Of a stretch of DNA of 5,224 nt, positions 5,171 through 5,224 are shown one piece after another. A program made the position numbers and the translations under genes. This DNA is from T1Sed10-7 sp046540855 (lineage in GTDB: Bacteria > Actinomycetota > Nitriliruptoria > Nitriliruptorales > Nitriliruptoraceae): NCBI GenBank assembly GCA_046540855.1, contig JBKHEJ010000190.1, positions 1 to 5,224 of the forward strand, read 5' to 3'. The stretch's first letter is position 1. Every line of letters begins with the position of its first letter. The notes below the pieces were generated by a model. It was not told the origin of the DNA and did not search any database. It was given only the letters and a program-made list of their open reading frames with translations.

Positions 5171-5224
5171 GTGCTCCGCGACCTGCTCAGACCGTCCGCG
5201 ATCGTCTCGCACCTGCTGGTGCTG
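5171..5224 (+). CDS. N-terminus of a probable membrane protein, possibly SURF1-like (runs off the right edge)
   Basis: A GTG opens an 18-codon frame that reaches the window edge without a stop, reading M-LRDLLRPSAIVSHLLVL. A short charged head (Arg-Asp, Arg-Pro) followed by a hydrophobic run starting at about residue 11 suggests a signal anchor or first membrane helix. The pattern LLRP followed by HLLVL resembles the start of actinobacterial SURF1-family proteins (cytochrome oxidase assembly), but 18 residues are too few to be sure. The start is chosen from the TACCCT element 7 bases upstream and the lack of a ribosome site. It is transcribed divergently from the formamidase-like gene, with the repeat array between. 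Confidence 0.45.
   Translation, partial: MLRDLLRPSAIVSHLLVL

Overview
The window is very GC-rich. Its genes end almost every codon in G or C, and several start regions carry actinobacterial-type signals, including a TANNNT hexamer directly in front of a GTG start. It most likely comes from the chromosome of a high-GC actinomycete; the genus cannot be told from the sequence alone.

Left part (1-2463, minus strand): two genes of the N-acetylglutaminylglutamine amide (NAGGN) compatible-solute pathway. asnO, an asparagine-synthase-like amidotransferase, is complete (2463 to 637). After a 32-base gap comes ngg (start at 604), the acetyltransferase/peptide-ligase partner, which runs off the left edge. 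Together they would make an acetylated, amidated glutamine dipeptide that protects against osmotic stress.

Middle (2464-3493): a 229-base divergent intergenic region, then a plus-strand PhzF-family isomerase/epimerase-like gene with the family's catalytic Glu and signature motifs. No phenazine genes are nearby, so its substrate is unknown.

Convergent intergenic region (3494-3873): no credible gene. It holds a GC-rich terminator-type hairpin after phzF, two near-identical 76/77-base units that each form a 13-bp inverted repeat around a 26-27 base loop, a 30-base tandem repeat of about 2.3 copies, and a second terminator-type hairpin after the gene arriving from the right.

Right part (3874-4797, minus strand): a complete gene of the short acetamidase/formamidase family. 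Its upstream region (4798-5170) is repeat-rich. It contains a third copy of the GTTGCTCCCC...GGGGAGCAAC hairpin, a 14-base tandem duplication, and an array in which one 29-base block occurs four times without a mismatch, separated by 7-8 base linkers that hold all the variation. Just past this array a GTG at 5171 opens a reading frame to the right edge, probably a membrane protein and possibly SURF1-like, with a leaderless-type promoter.

The coding genes belong to known families. The material most worth a second look is the non-coding repeat architecture on both sides of the formamidase-like gene.
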